Positions 1 to 6,852 of a DNA stretch of 32,110 nucleotides are shown in pieces; within the stretch, counting starts at the first letter, position 1; the number at the start of each line of letters is the position of its first letter. The stretch is from CAVPDE01 sp964580575. Its GTDB lineage: Bacteria; Desulfobacterota; DSM-4660; Desulfatiglandales; HGW-15. The stretch covers positions 1 to 32,110 of the forward strand of contig CAZOLJ010000054.1 of assembly GCA_964580575.1 (NCBI GenBank), given 5' to 3'. Position numbers and translations under genes: made by a program. The notes beneath the pieces were generated by a model. It did not search any database. It was not told the DNA's origin and was given only the letters and a program-made list of their open reading frames with translations.

Positions 1-79
1 TGAAGCTCGGAACCTTTCATGTCATTGATCTTCCCTTTATGTCGAAAATGATATAACCATTTAATATTGTTAATCTTTA

Positions 80-106
80 TTGACATTCCTGCCGGCGCGA
101 TATATC
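80..106 (+). promoter_or_regulatory. Possible sigma-70 promoter of the AOR gene
   Basis: A perfect TTGACA (80-85) is followed after 15 bp by TATATC (101-106); with a 17-bp spacer the -10 would be TATCAG. The 15-bp spacing is short, so the -10 assignment is uncertain. It lies about 100 bp upstream of the aldehyde ferredoxin oxidoreductase start in otherwise AT-rich DNA. Confidence 0.35.
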
Positions 107-204
107 AGTAGGTCGACAAGCCGAAAAGATCGACTCAACAAAAGGGAAGAATCTGTTTCCATCATCAACGCAGTAGGCTTAACCACCTGGAAAGGAGGGT
201 ATTC

Positions 205-1947
205 ATGGATAAGATTCTGAGAATAAACATGGGCGCAGCTGGCGGACCCAAAGCAACGGTAACCCCTGTGGGAGAGTACGCCGGTCTAGGCGGACGAGCG
301 ATGACTTCCGGGATCGTTTCTAAGGAAGTGCCTCCTCTGTGTCATCCTCTTGGTGAGGACAACAAGCTCGTCATTGCTCCGGGCATGCTGAGCGGCACCA
401 CGGCAGCCATGTCGGGCAGGCTTTCAGTGGGCTGCAAGAGCCCTCTCACCGGAGGCATCAAAGAGGCCAACGCAGGAGGCCAGCCCTCGCAGATGCTTGC
501 AAGGCTTGGCTATGCGGCAATCGTTCTGGAGGGCAAGCCCAAAGAGGGCGCTCTCTATAAAATGCTCATCAACAAGGACGGGGTGAAAATCACATCCGCC
601 GACAATCTCAAGATGCTGGGCAACTATGACACGGTCGAAAAAATCAAAGCTGAATTCGGCGACAAGATCGGCGTGATCTCCATCGGGCCTGCAGGCGAAA
701 TGAAGCTGTCGGCAGCCTCCATTGCCTGCACGGACATGGAACTCCGGCCAACACGACACGCTGGTCGGGGCGGTGTGGGCGCGGTCATGGGGAGCAAGGG
801 CGTCAAGGCGATTGTCATCGACGACGCAGGAGCCAAGATGCGAAGCCCGAAAGACCCTGAAGCCTTCAAAGACGCCACCAAGAGATGGGTGGAAGGGCTT
901 CGAAAGCACCCGGTCACGGGTCAGGGCCTTCCTGCCTACGGGACCAACGTGCTCACCAACGTGATCAATGAGGCCGGCGGCTATCCCACCAAGAACTTCA
1001 TGTGGGGCCGGTTCGACACCTGCTCCAAGATCAGCGGTGAGACCCAGGCCGCCCTCGAGAATGAACGAGGCGGCGAGGGTTCCGCCACCCATGGTTGTCA
1101 TCGCGGCTGCATCATCCGCTGCTCTGGAACCTTTTACAACAAGGACGGCCAGTATCTCACCAAGCAGCCGGAGTATGAAACCGTTTGGGCTCACGGCGGG
1201 AACTGCGGCATTGATGATCTGGATTCCATCGCCATGCTGGACCGTCTGGACGACGACTTCGGCGTGGATACGATCGAAATGGGAGCCACCATCGGCGTGG
1301 CCATGGAAGCGGGTTTGGCCAAATTCGGCGACGCACAGGCCGCCATCAACCTGGTCAAGGAAGTGGGCAAAGGCACTCCGCTCGGAAGGATCTTGGGGAG
1401 CGGCGCCGCTGTCACAGGCAAGGTGTTTGGAGTGGAAAGAATCCCGGTGGTTAAAGGCCAGTCCATGCCTGCCTATGATCCCCGTGGGGTGCAGGGCATT
1501 GGGGTCACCTATGCCACAAGCACCATGGGCGCGGATCACACCGCAGGATATGCAGTGGCCACCAATATTCTCGGAGTGGGCGGTAAGGTCGATCCCCTCA
1601 AGGCTGAAGGTCAGGCGGAGCTTTCCAGAAACCTTCAGATTACCACCGCAGCAGTCGACTCCACAGGCATGTGCCTGTTCATCGCGTTTGCAGCCATGGA
1701 CCAGCCTGAGACCTTCCAGGCTCTCATTGACACCATCAACGCCTTCTACGGTTTTAAGCTCACGGGCAATGACGTGACTGAACTGGGCAAATCCGTGCTG
1801 AAGAAGGAAAGAGATTTCAATGCGGCGGCAGGGTTCACCTCTAAACATGACCGGCTACCTGAGTTCTTCAAGAAAGAAGCCCTCCCGCCTCACAACGTCA
1901 CCTTTACCGTCACGGATAAGGACCTTGACTCAGTCTTCAACTGGTAG
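205..1947 (+). CDS. aor: Aldehyde ferredoxin oxidoreductase-family tungstoprotein
   Basis: A 580-aa protein of the AOR family, cytoplasmic enzymes that oxidise aldehydes to carboxylic acids (or run in reverse) with tungstopterin and one [4Fe-4S] cluster, passing electrons to ferredoxin. The N-terminal pterin-binding domain shows the family signatures: a GGRAMTS segment near residue 29, SGRLSVGCKSPLTGG around 70-84 and the GPAGE stretch at 161-165. Candidate cluster ligands are Cys298, Cys302, Cys306 and a distal Cys490 in a DSTGMC motif. The first three are spaced C-x3-C-x3-C, whereas the structurally characterised AOR has C-x2-C-x3-C. The ATG follows a strong AAAGGAGGG ribosome-binding site. 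Length is slightly under the usual 600-620 residues but no domain appears missing. The downstream MoaD-like and E1-like genes suggest a cofactor-supply role for the locus. The substrate cannot be predicted; the family call is firm. Confidence 0.95.
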   Translation: MDKILRINMGAAGGPKATVTPVGEYAGLGGRAMTSGIVSKEVPPLCHPLGEDNKLVIAPGMLSGTTAAMSGRLSVGCKSPLTGGIKEANAGGQPSQMLARLGYAAIVLEGKPKEGALYKMLINKDGVKITSADNLKMLGNYDTVEKIKAEFGDKIGVISIGPAGEMKLSAASIACTDMELRPTRHAGRGGVGAVMGSKGVKAIVIDDAGAKMRSPKDPEAFKDATKRWVEGLRKHPVTGQGLPAYGTNVLTNVINEAGGYPTKNFMWGRFDTCSKISGETQAALENERGGEGSATHGCHRGCIIRCSGTFYNKDGQYLTKQPEYETVWAHGGNCGIDDLDSIAMLDRLDDDFGVDTIEMGATIGVAMEAGLAKFGDAQAAINLVKEVGKGTPLGRILGSGAAVTGKVFGVERIPVVKGQSMPAYDPRGVQGIGVTYATSTMGADHTAGYAVATNILGVGGKVDPLKAEGQAELSRNLQITTAAVDSTGMCLFIAFAAMDQPETFQALIDTINAFYGFKLTGNDVTELGKSVLKKERDFNAAAGFTSKHDRLPEFFKKEALPPHNVTFTVTDKDLDSVFNW

Positions 1948-1970
1948 AAGGATTCTTTGTTGCTTGCTTT

Positions 1971-2002
1971 AACGGGGGGACTGTGAATACAGTCTCCCCG
2001 TT
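1971..2002 (+). terminator. Hairpin terminator after the AOR gene
   Basis: A 13-bp stem (arms 1971-1983 and 1990-2002, one G-T wobble) with a 6-nt loop starts 23 bp after the AOR stop codon. A short pyrimidine run (cccttttc) follows instead of a pure U tract. It probably limits read-through into the next gene. Confidence 0.6.
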
Positions 2003-2041
2003 CCCTTTTCGCTTGAATGACAAAACGTTTAGGTGCGTTCT

Positions 2042-2635
2042 ATGTCTCACATAAACCTCACTTTGGTTGCAGAGCCGAAACTTCTTGAGAGATTTCTTCA
2101 ACTTCTTCAGAAGGGAGTGAAGGTGAAGGCTCGGGTCGGTTCAAGCGTCCGATCGTTCCTGTGTGATGACCTTGGGGTGAGCCCCGAATACGTGGACAAG
2201 AGAATCCAGACTCTGTTCCTGAACGGCAAGGCGATCGACAACCCGGACACCGCCCTTCTTAAGGAGGACTCAACCCTTGCTCTCTCTGCAGCCATGCCCG
2301 GGCTCCTAGGTGCAACCCTGCGCAAGGGAAGTTACTACGCCCGAATGCGGAACGAGATTTCCCATCAGGAGCAAAGCCAAGGCATCACCGTCCATGAAGG
2401 CTTTGTTCTGCTCAAACTTTTCAATCTGCTTCCTGCTGAAATCGGCCCGGCAGTCCTGGCAAGAGGGATATGGCTGAAAGGCGAAGACCTAAACCAGTTT
2501 CTTAAGGAATTGCCCGATGAACTGGTGGGCCTGTGCACAGAAACGAGAGTGGATGGTCAGGCGGTCAGTCTCAAGGTGTTCGTGGAGAAAAGCTCGCAAT
2601 ATGAAACGGTTCTTGTGAAAATCCAATGCATCTGA
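2042..2635 (+). CDS. Unnamed AOR-linked protein with N-terminal ubiquitin-like (beta-grasp) half
   Basis: A 197-aa soluble protein that I do not recognise as a named family. Its first half resembles a MoaD/ThiS ubiquitin-like domain. The segment FLNGKAIDNPDTALLKEDS aligns with FLNGIHAKDTEILKDGD of the MoaD-like protein encoded immediately downstream on the other strand, and a preceding VGSSVRSFL stretch aligns with its EGTTIKAFL. Instead of ending in Gly-Gly, the chain continues through MPGLLGATLRKG into about 100 residues of mixed helix and strand with no motif I know. Codon 1 is taken as the ATG at 2042, six bases after a weak AGG; a GTG three codons upstream is the alternative. Its stop codon directly abuts the stop of the convergent MoaD-like gene. 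A scaffold, accessory or sulfur-carrier role in tungstopterin assembly is inference. Confidence 0.75.
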   Translation: MSHINLTLVAEPKLLERFLQLLQKGVKVKARVGSSVRSFLCDDLGVSPEYVDKRIQTLFLNGKAIDNPDTALLKEDSTLALSAAMPGLLGATLRKGSYYARMRNEISHQEQSQGITVHEGFVLLKLFNLLPAEIGPAVLARGIWLKGEDLNQFLKELPDELVGLCTETRVDGQAVSLKVFVEKSSQYETVLVKIQCI

Positions 2636-2878
2636 TCAACCGCCTGCAACGGGCGGGAACACCCCTAACCGGTCTCCATCTTTCAGAATTTCCGTGTCCT
2701 TTGCATGAATTCCGTTGAGGAAGATGAGTTTCACGGTCTCAAGCGGCACTTTAAGTTTTTCAAGAAAAGCCTTGATAGTCGTCCCCTCCCCTACTTCGAG
2801 GTAATTCTGACCTCTCTCAAGCACGGATTGAGGCATGTACCTTCCCAGAGACGCATAGAGTTTTACTTCAACCTTCAT
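2636..2878 (-). CDS. MoaD/ThiS-family sulfur-carrier protein
   Basis: An 80-aa ubiquitin-like protein ending in VAGG. The C-terminal Gly-Gly is what an E1-like enzyme adenylates and what is then thiocarboxylated in molybdopterin (MoaD) or thiamine (ThiS) synthesis. The LIFLNG and LKDGDRLGVFPPVAGG elements are typical of the family. The start is the ATG at 2878, preceded by a GGGTGGG ribosome-binding site; a TTG three codons upstream would sit directly on that site and is rejected. It is transcribed opposite to its neighbours. The adjacent E1-like gene and the tungstoenzyme make a tungstopterin role more likely than thiamine synthesis, which is an inference from context. A dedicated large MoaE subunit is not present in the window. 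Confidence 0.88.
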   Translation of the reverse strand: MKVEVKLYASLGRYMPQSVLERGQNYLEVGEGTTIKAFLEKLKVPLETVKLIFLNGIHAKDTEILKDGDRLGVFPPVAGG

Positions 2879-2917
2879 TTCGCTCAACCCACCCGTTTTC
2901 CAAATTTCTCATGTCTT

Positions 2918-2946
2918 CTTTAATCATTCAGCCAGGGGATTGTCAA
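2918..2946 (-). promoter_or_regulatory. Possible leftward sigma-70 promoter of the MoaD-like gene
   Basis: On the minus strand TTGACA (2946-2941) is followed after exactly 17 bp by TTAAAG (2923-2918). The -35 is perfect and the -10 poor. It sits 40 bp upstream of the ATG at 2878 and would give the MoaD-like gene its own transcript. Confidence 0.45.
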
Positions 2947-3026
2947 TGAGGCTAGGCCCAATGCCCTTTTATGAATGCCTTGCAATATTCAAAAAAAAAC
3001 ATTAAGAAAATAGCCGTAGGAGTCTG

Positions 3027-3068
3027 TTGTCCGTGGTCCGCTGTCCATGGCCCGTGATCCCTTGTCGT
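3027..3068. repeat. Degenerate heptamer tandem array
   Basis: Six consecutive 7-bp words of the type TTGTCCG, TGGTCCG, CTGTCCA, TGGCCCG, TGATCCC and TTGTCGT run through the spacer before the E1-like gene. The words differ at one to three positions, so the array is old or highly mutated. No coding potential is seen. Confidence 0.55.
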
Positions 3069-3131
3069 ATATCAGTGGTTTCTATTCTGCGGCCTGCCGT
3101 CAGCGGTCGTATCTAAATCAACAGTTCAATA

Positions 3132-4013
3132 ATGATTGAGAAAACCAGAACTGAACTTAAAAAGGCGATCCAAGCCAAGGCCAAATCGATCAAGGATTTG
3201 GTCGGGAGGGATGTATCCGTCCTCGATGAGGGACCTGCGGATTCAATCGCTCTAGACCTGGGTCTCACTCTCCTCGATGTCTACAAGACTACGCTTGGCC
3301 TCGGCATCTATCCGCGCCGCTACCTGAGAAATCGAGACGGCATTTCTCTTCAGGATCAACTCAAACTGGCTGAGGCAAAAGTCGCGGTGGTGGGAGCGGG
3401 TGGGCTTGGCGGAACCGTGATTCAACTTCTGGGACGGATCGGTATCGGCCACATGACCGTTGTCGATTGCGATGTCTTCGACGAGACCAACTTGAATCGT
3501 CAAGCCTTCTGTACGAGGGATTGGGTTGGCCAACCAAAAGCCCTCGCTGTTCATGCACAGATGAAGGCGATTAACCCTGCTGTGGAGGTCCAGCCCTACA
3601 AGATTCGGCTCGACTCAGCCAATGGTCCTGAGATTCTTTCCGGCTGCCGGGTGATCGTGGATGCCCTTGACAATGTCAAAGACCGATTGACTCTCGAAGC
3701 CCTGGCCAAGAGCATGAGGGTTCCTTTCGTTCACGGGGCGCTTGCCGGTTTCGAAGGCCAGCTCATGACGGTGTTCCCTGAAGATCCCGGACTCAAGCAA
3801 ATCTATGGAATCGGAGATGAAGGTAGCAGCGCAGCCAATCGGCCGGAGTTCCTGCTGGGCGTGCCTTCTATCACACCTTCCCTTGTGGCCACTCTCGAAG
3901 CCATGGAAGTTCTGAAGATTTTGCTCAATCGCGGGTCCCCTTTCAGGAACAAAATGGTTTACATTGATCTCGAGAGAGGCGAGTGGAGCCAGTTTAGTTT
4001 TCAAGGGGAGTAG
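3132..4013 (+). CDS. E1-like (ThiF/MoeB/HesA family) adenylyltransferase
   Basis: A 293-aa protein that should adenylate the Gly-Gly terminus of a ubiquitin-like sulfur carrier, presumably the MoaD-like protein next door. The Rossmann nucleotide-binding loop GAGGLGG is at 88-94, followed by the VVDCDVFDETNLNRQ segment (110-124, with Asp114, Asn120 and Arg123 expected at the ATP site) and the DALDNVKDR motif at 177-185. The first 80 residues are an N-terminal extension rich in Lys and Leu, seen in some AOR-linked homologues. The only cysteines in the chain are Cys113, Cys127 and Cys172, so the two CxxC zinc pairs of classical MoeB/ThiF are absent. The ATG at 3132 has no clear ribosome-binding site, which leaves the exact start less certain than the function. 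Confidence 0.88.
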   Translation: MIEKTRTELKKAIQAKAKSIKDLVGRDVSVLDEGPADSIALDLGLTLLDVYKTTLGLGIYPRRYLRNRDGISLQDQLKLAEAKVAVVGAGGLGGTVIQLLGRIGIGHMTVVDCDVFDETNLNRQAFCTRDWVGQPKALAVHAQMKAINPAVEVQPYKIRLDSANGPEILSGCRVIVDALDNVKDRLTLEALAKSMRVPFVHGALAGFEGQLMTVFPEDPGLKQIYGIGDEGSSAANRPEFLLGVPSITPSLVATLEAMEVLKILLNRGSPFRNKMVYIDLERGEWSQFSFQGE

Positions 4014-4018
4014 ATAAA

Positions 4019-4148
4019 TAAAGGGACAAAGGGGCAAAGATGCAAAGGGTAAAGAAAAGAAGAAGTCTTCTGCTTTGTCCCTTTGTGCCTGTGTGCCTAT
4101 GTCCCTTGTTTTACTTTGTGCCTATGTGCCTTTGCGACTTTGTGCCTG
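4019..4148. repeat. Inverted pair of degenerate octamer arrays
   Basis: Starting a few bases after the E1-like stop codon, purine-rich 8-bp words (AAGGGACA, AAGGGGCA, AAGATGCA, AAGGGTAA; 4021-4052) are followed by pyrimidine-rich words in the opposite sense (CTTTGTCC, CTTTGTGC, CTGTGTGC, CTATGTCC, then further CTTTGTGC-type words to 4148). The arms can pair, for example 4021-4031 with 4073-4083, so the RNA could form a long imperfect hairpin and act as a terminator. The same word family recurs at 14607-14678. Confidence 0.65.
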
Positions 4149-4372
4149 CATCGTGACTCAGAAACCAAAATGAAGTCTGACCCTGAGAGCGAGAGTTCTC
4201 CTACCGTTCACTGAGGGAGACATTAAAATGGATCATGGATTATCGCAGTACGAGGCACGGGAGCGTCTCCTCTAGTTTCTGTTTCGGCTTTTGAACTGGT
4301 CACCAGAAAAGGTCATGGCCCATTCCCTCAGCCAGAAGCGTTCAGGTTCCAAAAGCCGGAATTCTGCGGGAA
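4149..4372. other. Spacer with no recognised feature
   Basis: Together with the octamer arrays this is a 359-bp gene-free stretch between the rightward E1-like gene and the leftward protease. I see no open frame with family similarity, no promoter for either neighbour and no RNA gene. A short GGAAC/GTTCC inverted repeat (4368-4381) overlaps the protease stop codon and is too weak to call a terminator. Confidence 0.5.
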
Positions 4373-5521
4373 CTATTGTTCCAGGAAGTTCCGGCGGCTG
4401 AGCGACAAATCGATGGTGGTCTCCATGAGCACTCCGCCCCGCAGGAATTTCACCGGCAGCCGATCCGAGGCGCCGAAACGCTTATTGGCGTCGACAAGAC
4501 AACTGCTGCTGCATGCCTCCTCTTCGCCGAAGGAAATCACCAAATCCCCGCCCAAAAGGAAATCGCGACCCAGCATCCGCGCCTGCACAGAGCCTCCCTG
4601 TAAGCCTGCTTTGTCCGCAGGGCTGCCTTTGGCCACCCGTTCGATGAGCAACCCCCCGTTCAGATCGCGATTCAGCAGCCTGGCCACCCCTTCTTCGTTC
4701 AGATAAATTCCTTCAATGCCGAGCCAGAAACGATCTTTGAAGGAAAGGAGCGCCTTGGCCGTGTTGATGGGAACAATGAAACCGATCCCCTGGAACCCGC
4801 CGCTCACTGAAAGGATCCGTGAGGCAATGCCGACCACTTGCCCCTTCGAGTTTAGCATGGGTCCCCCGCTGTTTCCCACATTGATCGCTGCATCGGTCTG
4901 GATGAATTTTGCCGGAATCGTGCCGTCGTAGAAGCGGCCGAAGTCGCGAAACCCGCTGATGTGCCCCACGGAAAAAGAGTTTTCAAGGCCGTAGGGGCTC
5001 CCTATGGCATAGGCCGCCTGCCCGACGACCAACTGGTCGGAATCTCCGAGCTCCGCATGCGGATGCCCCGGCACCGGCTCGATGAACCGGATCAGAGCAA
5101 TGTCCGCACCGGCCTCACTAAAGAGAAATTCGGCTGGATGCAGCTTCTCGTCCTGCGTCTTCACCATGATTTCTTCCGCACCGCTGACCACGTGGGCTGC
5201 CGTGAGGACATGACATTGAGGGGAGATCAACACCCCGCTTCCAACGGCCTTCTGCTGCACCTCCCTCCCGTCCTGAAAGGCCCTCTGGGAAGTCATGATG
5301 GTGACCACAGAAGGCAAAACCCTGCGGTAAACCCGGGCCGATTGCGCCTCCTCACTGGTGAGATAGTCTGGCAGCGTCCGTTCCTTGGGACCTGCAGCAA
5401 CCTCGGTCGAGCAGGAAGCGGTCACCATGGCACACAGAAAACCAAGCAGGACAAGAAGCAGATGGTTCACCGTCTCCAAACGCTTCCGTAGCCTTGCGGT
5501 TATATCGACATTCCGTATCAT
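4373..5521 (-). CDS. HtrA/DegP-like serine protease, predicted lipoprotein
   Basis: A 382-aa trypsin-like (S1C) protease with one C-terminal PDZ-like domain, the type that degrades or refolds damaged envelope proteins. The catalytic triad is visible as His110 in LTAAHVV, Asp140 in ADIALI and Ser218 in VGNSGGP. A hydrophobic segment at about residues 20-36 leads into a lipobox-like TASC, with Cys37 as the probable lipidation site followed by Ser, which favours outer-membrane sorting. The PDZ region spans roughly 270-355 (GGLLIERVAKGSPADKAGL). The ATG at 5521 is chosen because AAGGAGAG lies just upstream; the longer frame to 5587 would put 22 unlikely residues before the signal. It is monocistronic with its own promoter. 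Most DegP relatives have a cleaved signal peptide and often two PDZ domains, so lipidation and a single PDZ domain are notable. Confidence 0.92.
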   Translation of the reverse strand: MIRNVDITARLRKRLETVNHLLLVLLGFLCAMVTASCSTEVAAGPKERTLPDYLTSEEAQSARVYRRVLPSVVTIMTSQRAFQDGREVQQKAVGSGVLISPQCHVLTAAHVVSGAEEIMVKTQDEKLHPAEFLFSEAGADIALIRFIEPVPGHPHAELGDSDQLVVGQAAYAIGSPYGLENSFSVGHISGFRDFGRFYDGTIPAKFIQTDAAINVGNSGGPMLNSKGQVVGIASRILSVSGGFQGIGFIVPINTAKALLSFKDRFWLGIEGIYLNEEGVARLLNRDLNGGLLIERVAKGSPADKAGLQGGSVQARMLGRDFLLGGDLVISFGEEEACSSSCLVDANKRFGASDRLPVKFLRGGVLMETTIDLSLSRRNFLEQ

Positions 5522-5542
5522 GAGAATCTCTCCTTTTCTTTG

Positions 5543-5571
5543 ACTATACCAGTGTGCTGAGGCGGAATCAA
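5543..5571 (-). promoter_or_regulatory. Sigma-70 promoter of the HtrA-like protease
   Basis: Minus-strand TTGATT (5571-5566), a 17-bp spacer and TATAGT (5548-5543) form a good housekeeping promoter, giving a leader of only about 15 nt before the ATG at 5521. Confidence 0.65.
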
Positions 5572-5780
5572 AGCAGATTCGCGCCAAGTCAAATGGGCTC
5601 GTGCTGAGAAGCGGACAGCTGGTTTTTCTGGCGAGCGTTCCCAGTGCAAACCCTCAATCTTTTTTTTGGGTCAGGCGAACAAAGGATCTGGACATCTCTC
5701 CCAAAAAGATCTGTCCTCACGCCAATTTCTGACAAAATCATTCTTGCGGTCAACTTTCAGCCTAACCTCAACCATGCGGA

Positions 5781-5803
5781 GATGGCCATGAACACATGCC
5801 ATC
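5781..5803. promoter_or_regulatory. Operator-like palindrome upstream of the TRAP operon
   Basis: GATGGCCATG and CATGCCATC face each other across 4 bp, with one extra C in the left half-site. Its position upstream of dctP and its size fit a dimeric repressor or activator site. No cognate regulator is identifiable in the window. Confidence 0.35.
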
Positions 5804-5820
5804 AGAAGGTCTTGAAAGCG

Positions 5821-5859
5821 AAGCCTCCAGGGGACCTCTGCTCCTTTTCGGAGGCCTTT
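5821..5859 (+). terminator. Terminator-like hairpin in the dctP leader
   Basis: GCCTCC (5823-5828) pairs with GGAGGC (5850-5855) across a 21-nt loop, and TTTT follows closely. If the TRAP promoter lies upstream this could be an attenuator; if it lies downstream it is a plain terminator. Confidence 0.4.
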
Positions 5860-5946
5860 TCATTTAGGGAGTGGATAGAGAACGCGAGTTAGGGTTTGCC
5901 GGCACCATCGCCACAGAACATCTTACAAGACAAGGAGGAAATTGCC

Positions 5947-6825
5947 ATGAGAAGAAAGTTTTTCGTAGGCCTATTCGCACTGGTGATCGCGGTTGCCCTG
6001 ATGACTCCTGCTCTTGCACAGGACAAGGTCATCAAATGGAAGGTCCAGGGATTTGTCCCGGCAGGGATGCTTTACCACGAGACCCTCCAGCGCGCTGCGG
6101 ACATCGTCAAGGAAGTGACCGGAGGCCGGTTCGTGTGGGAGGTCTTCCCAGCGGGCGCCCTGGTCCCCCCCTTCGAAGGGCTCAAAGCCGTGAGCGACGG
6201 CGTGTATGAAGCCAATTTCGGCTATACCGGGCAGTGGGTGGGCAAAATCCCCGTGGCGCCGCTCTTCACCGCCGCCCCCGGCGGCATGAACGCCCTGGAC
6301 ATGCAGATGTGGTTCGAACATGGTGGTGGAAAAGAGCTGTATCAGGAGATGTACGACACCTATAAGTACAACGTGAAGGTCTTCATCACGTCGCCCATTG
6401 CCATGGAGATCTTCATGTGGTCCAAGAAGCCCCTTCGCAAGCTCGAAGACTGGAAGGGCGTAAAGTTCCGCATGATGCCTGTCATGGGGGATGTGCTCAC
6501 CAAGAACGGGCTCTCCGTCGTGTTCATGCCCGCGGGTGAGATCATGCCCAACCTGCAGAGGGGAGTCATCGATGCCGCAGAGTACAGCATTCCCGGTCTC
6601 GACAGGACCCTGGGCATCTGGGAAGTCTGCAAGTACCTTCATCTTCCGGGGGTTCACCAGCCTGCATCCCAGCTGGAAGTCATCGTCAACAAGAAGGCCT
6701 GGGAAGCCCTTCCGGCTGATCTGAAGGTGCTGAAGGATTTTTTCTTCGGCAAGGTGTGGAAGTCGCAGAAGGCTTTTGGCGACAAGTGGTATCCTTACGC
6801 CAAAATGTTCTCGCTGCCCCATTGA
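5947..6825 (+). CDS. dctP: TRAP transporter substrate-binding protein (DctP family)
   Basis: A 292-aa periplasmic binding protein that captures an organic acid and delivers it to the DctQM membrane pair. Residues 1-24 are a classical signal peptide (MRRKFF, hydrophobic core, TPALAQ with predicted cleavage after Ala). The mature chain has the DctP fold features: LKAVSDGVYEANFG, then LEDWKGVKFRMMP near 164, whose Arg is expected to bind the substrate carboxylate, and PAGEIMPNLQRGVIDAAE near 196. The ATG at 5947 follows ACAAGGAGGAAA; a longer frame from 5896 would bury the signal peptide. At 292 residues it is about 30-50 shorter than usual, ending just after the expected position of the last long helix. 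Alternative frames beyond the stop do not restore a DctP-like tail. The ligand cannot be told from sequence; the neighbours suggest a hydroxy or keto acid. Confidence 0.93.
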   Translation: MRRKFFVGLFALVIAVALMTPALAQDKVIKWKVQGFVPAGMLYHETLQRAADIVKEVTGGRFVWEVFPAGALVPPFEGLKAVSDGVYEANFGYTGQWVGKIPVAPLFTAAPGGMNALDMQMWFEHGGGKELYQEMYDTYKYNVKVFITSPIAMEIFMWSKKPLRKLEDWKGVKFRMMPVMGDVLTKNGLSVVFMPAGEIMPNLQRGVIDAAEYSIPGLDRTLGIWEVCKYLHLPGVHQPASQLEVIVNKKAWEALPADLKVLKDFFFGKVWKSQKAFGDKWYPYAKMFSLPH

Positions 6826-6852
6826 GAGGGGAGAGAAAACAGCGATGTCTTC

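Larger units (their letters stand above)
5572..5946. other. Divergent spacer between protease and TRAP operon
   Basis: A 375-bp gene-free stretch separates the leftward protease from the rightward TRAP operon. It holds a palindrome (5781-5803), a terminator-like hairpin (5821-5859) and the ACAAGGAGGAAA ribosome-binding site of dctP. I could not place a convincing sigma-70 or sigma-54 promoter for the TRAP operon. An open frame at 5644-5892 has no ribosome-binding site or family resemblance and is not called. Confidence 0.5.

Noticed and set aside
424..1848. A 474-codon open frame antisense to the AOR gene.
   Set aside because: It exists because of codon bias in the strong AOR gene; its translation is low-complexity His/Gly/Ala-rich with no family resemblance or ribosome-binding site.
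3027..4148. The periodic word arrays considered as a CRISPR.
   Set aside because: The units are 7-8 bp, contiguous and degenerate, with no spacers and no cas genes nearby.
5644..5892. An 82-codon frame upstream of dctP.
   Set aside because: No ribosome-binding site, no recognisable domain, and it overlaps the operator-like palindrome and the hairpin.
5890..5915. A possible sigma-54 promoter upstream of the TRAP operon.
   Set aside because: No GG and GC dinucleotides occur at the required -24/-12 spacing within a TGGCAC-N5-TTGC-like context.
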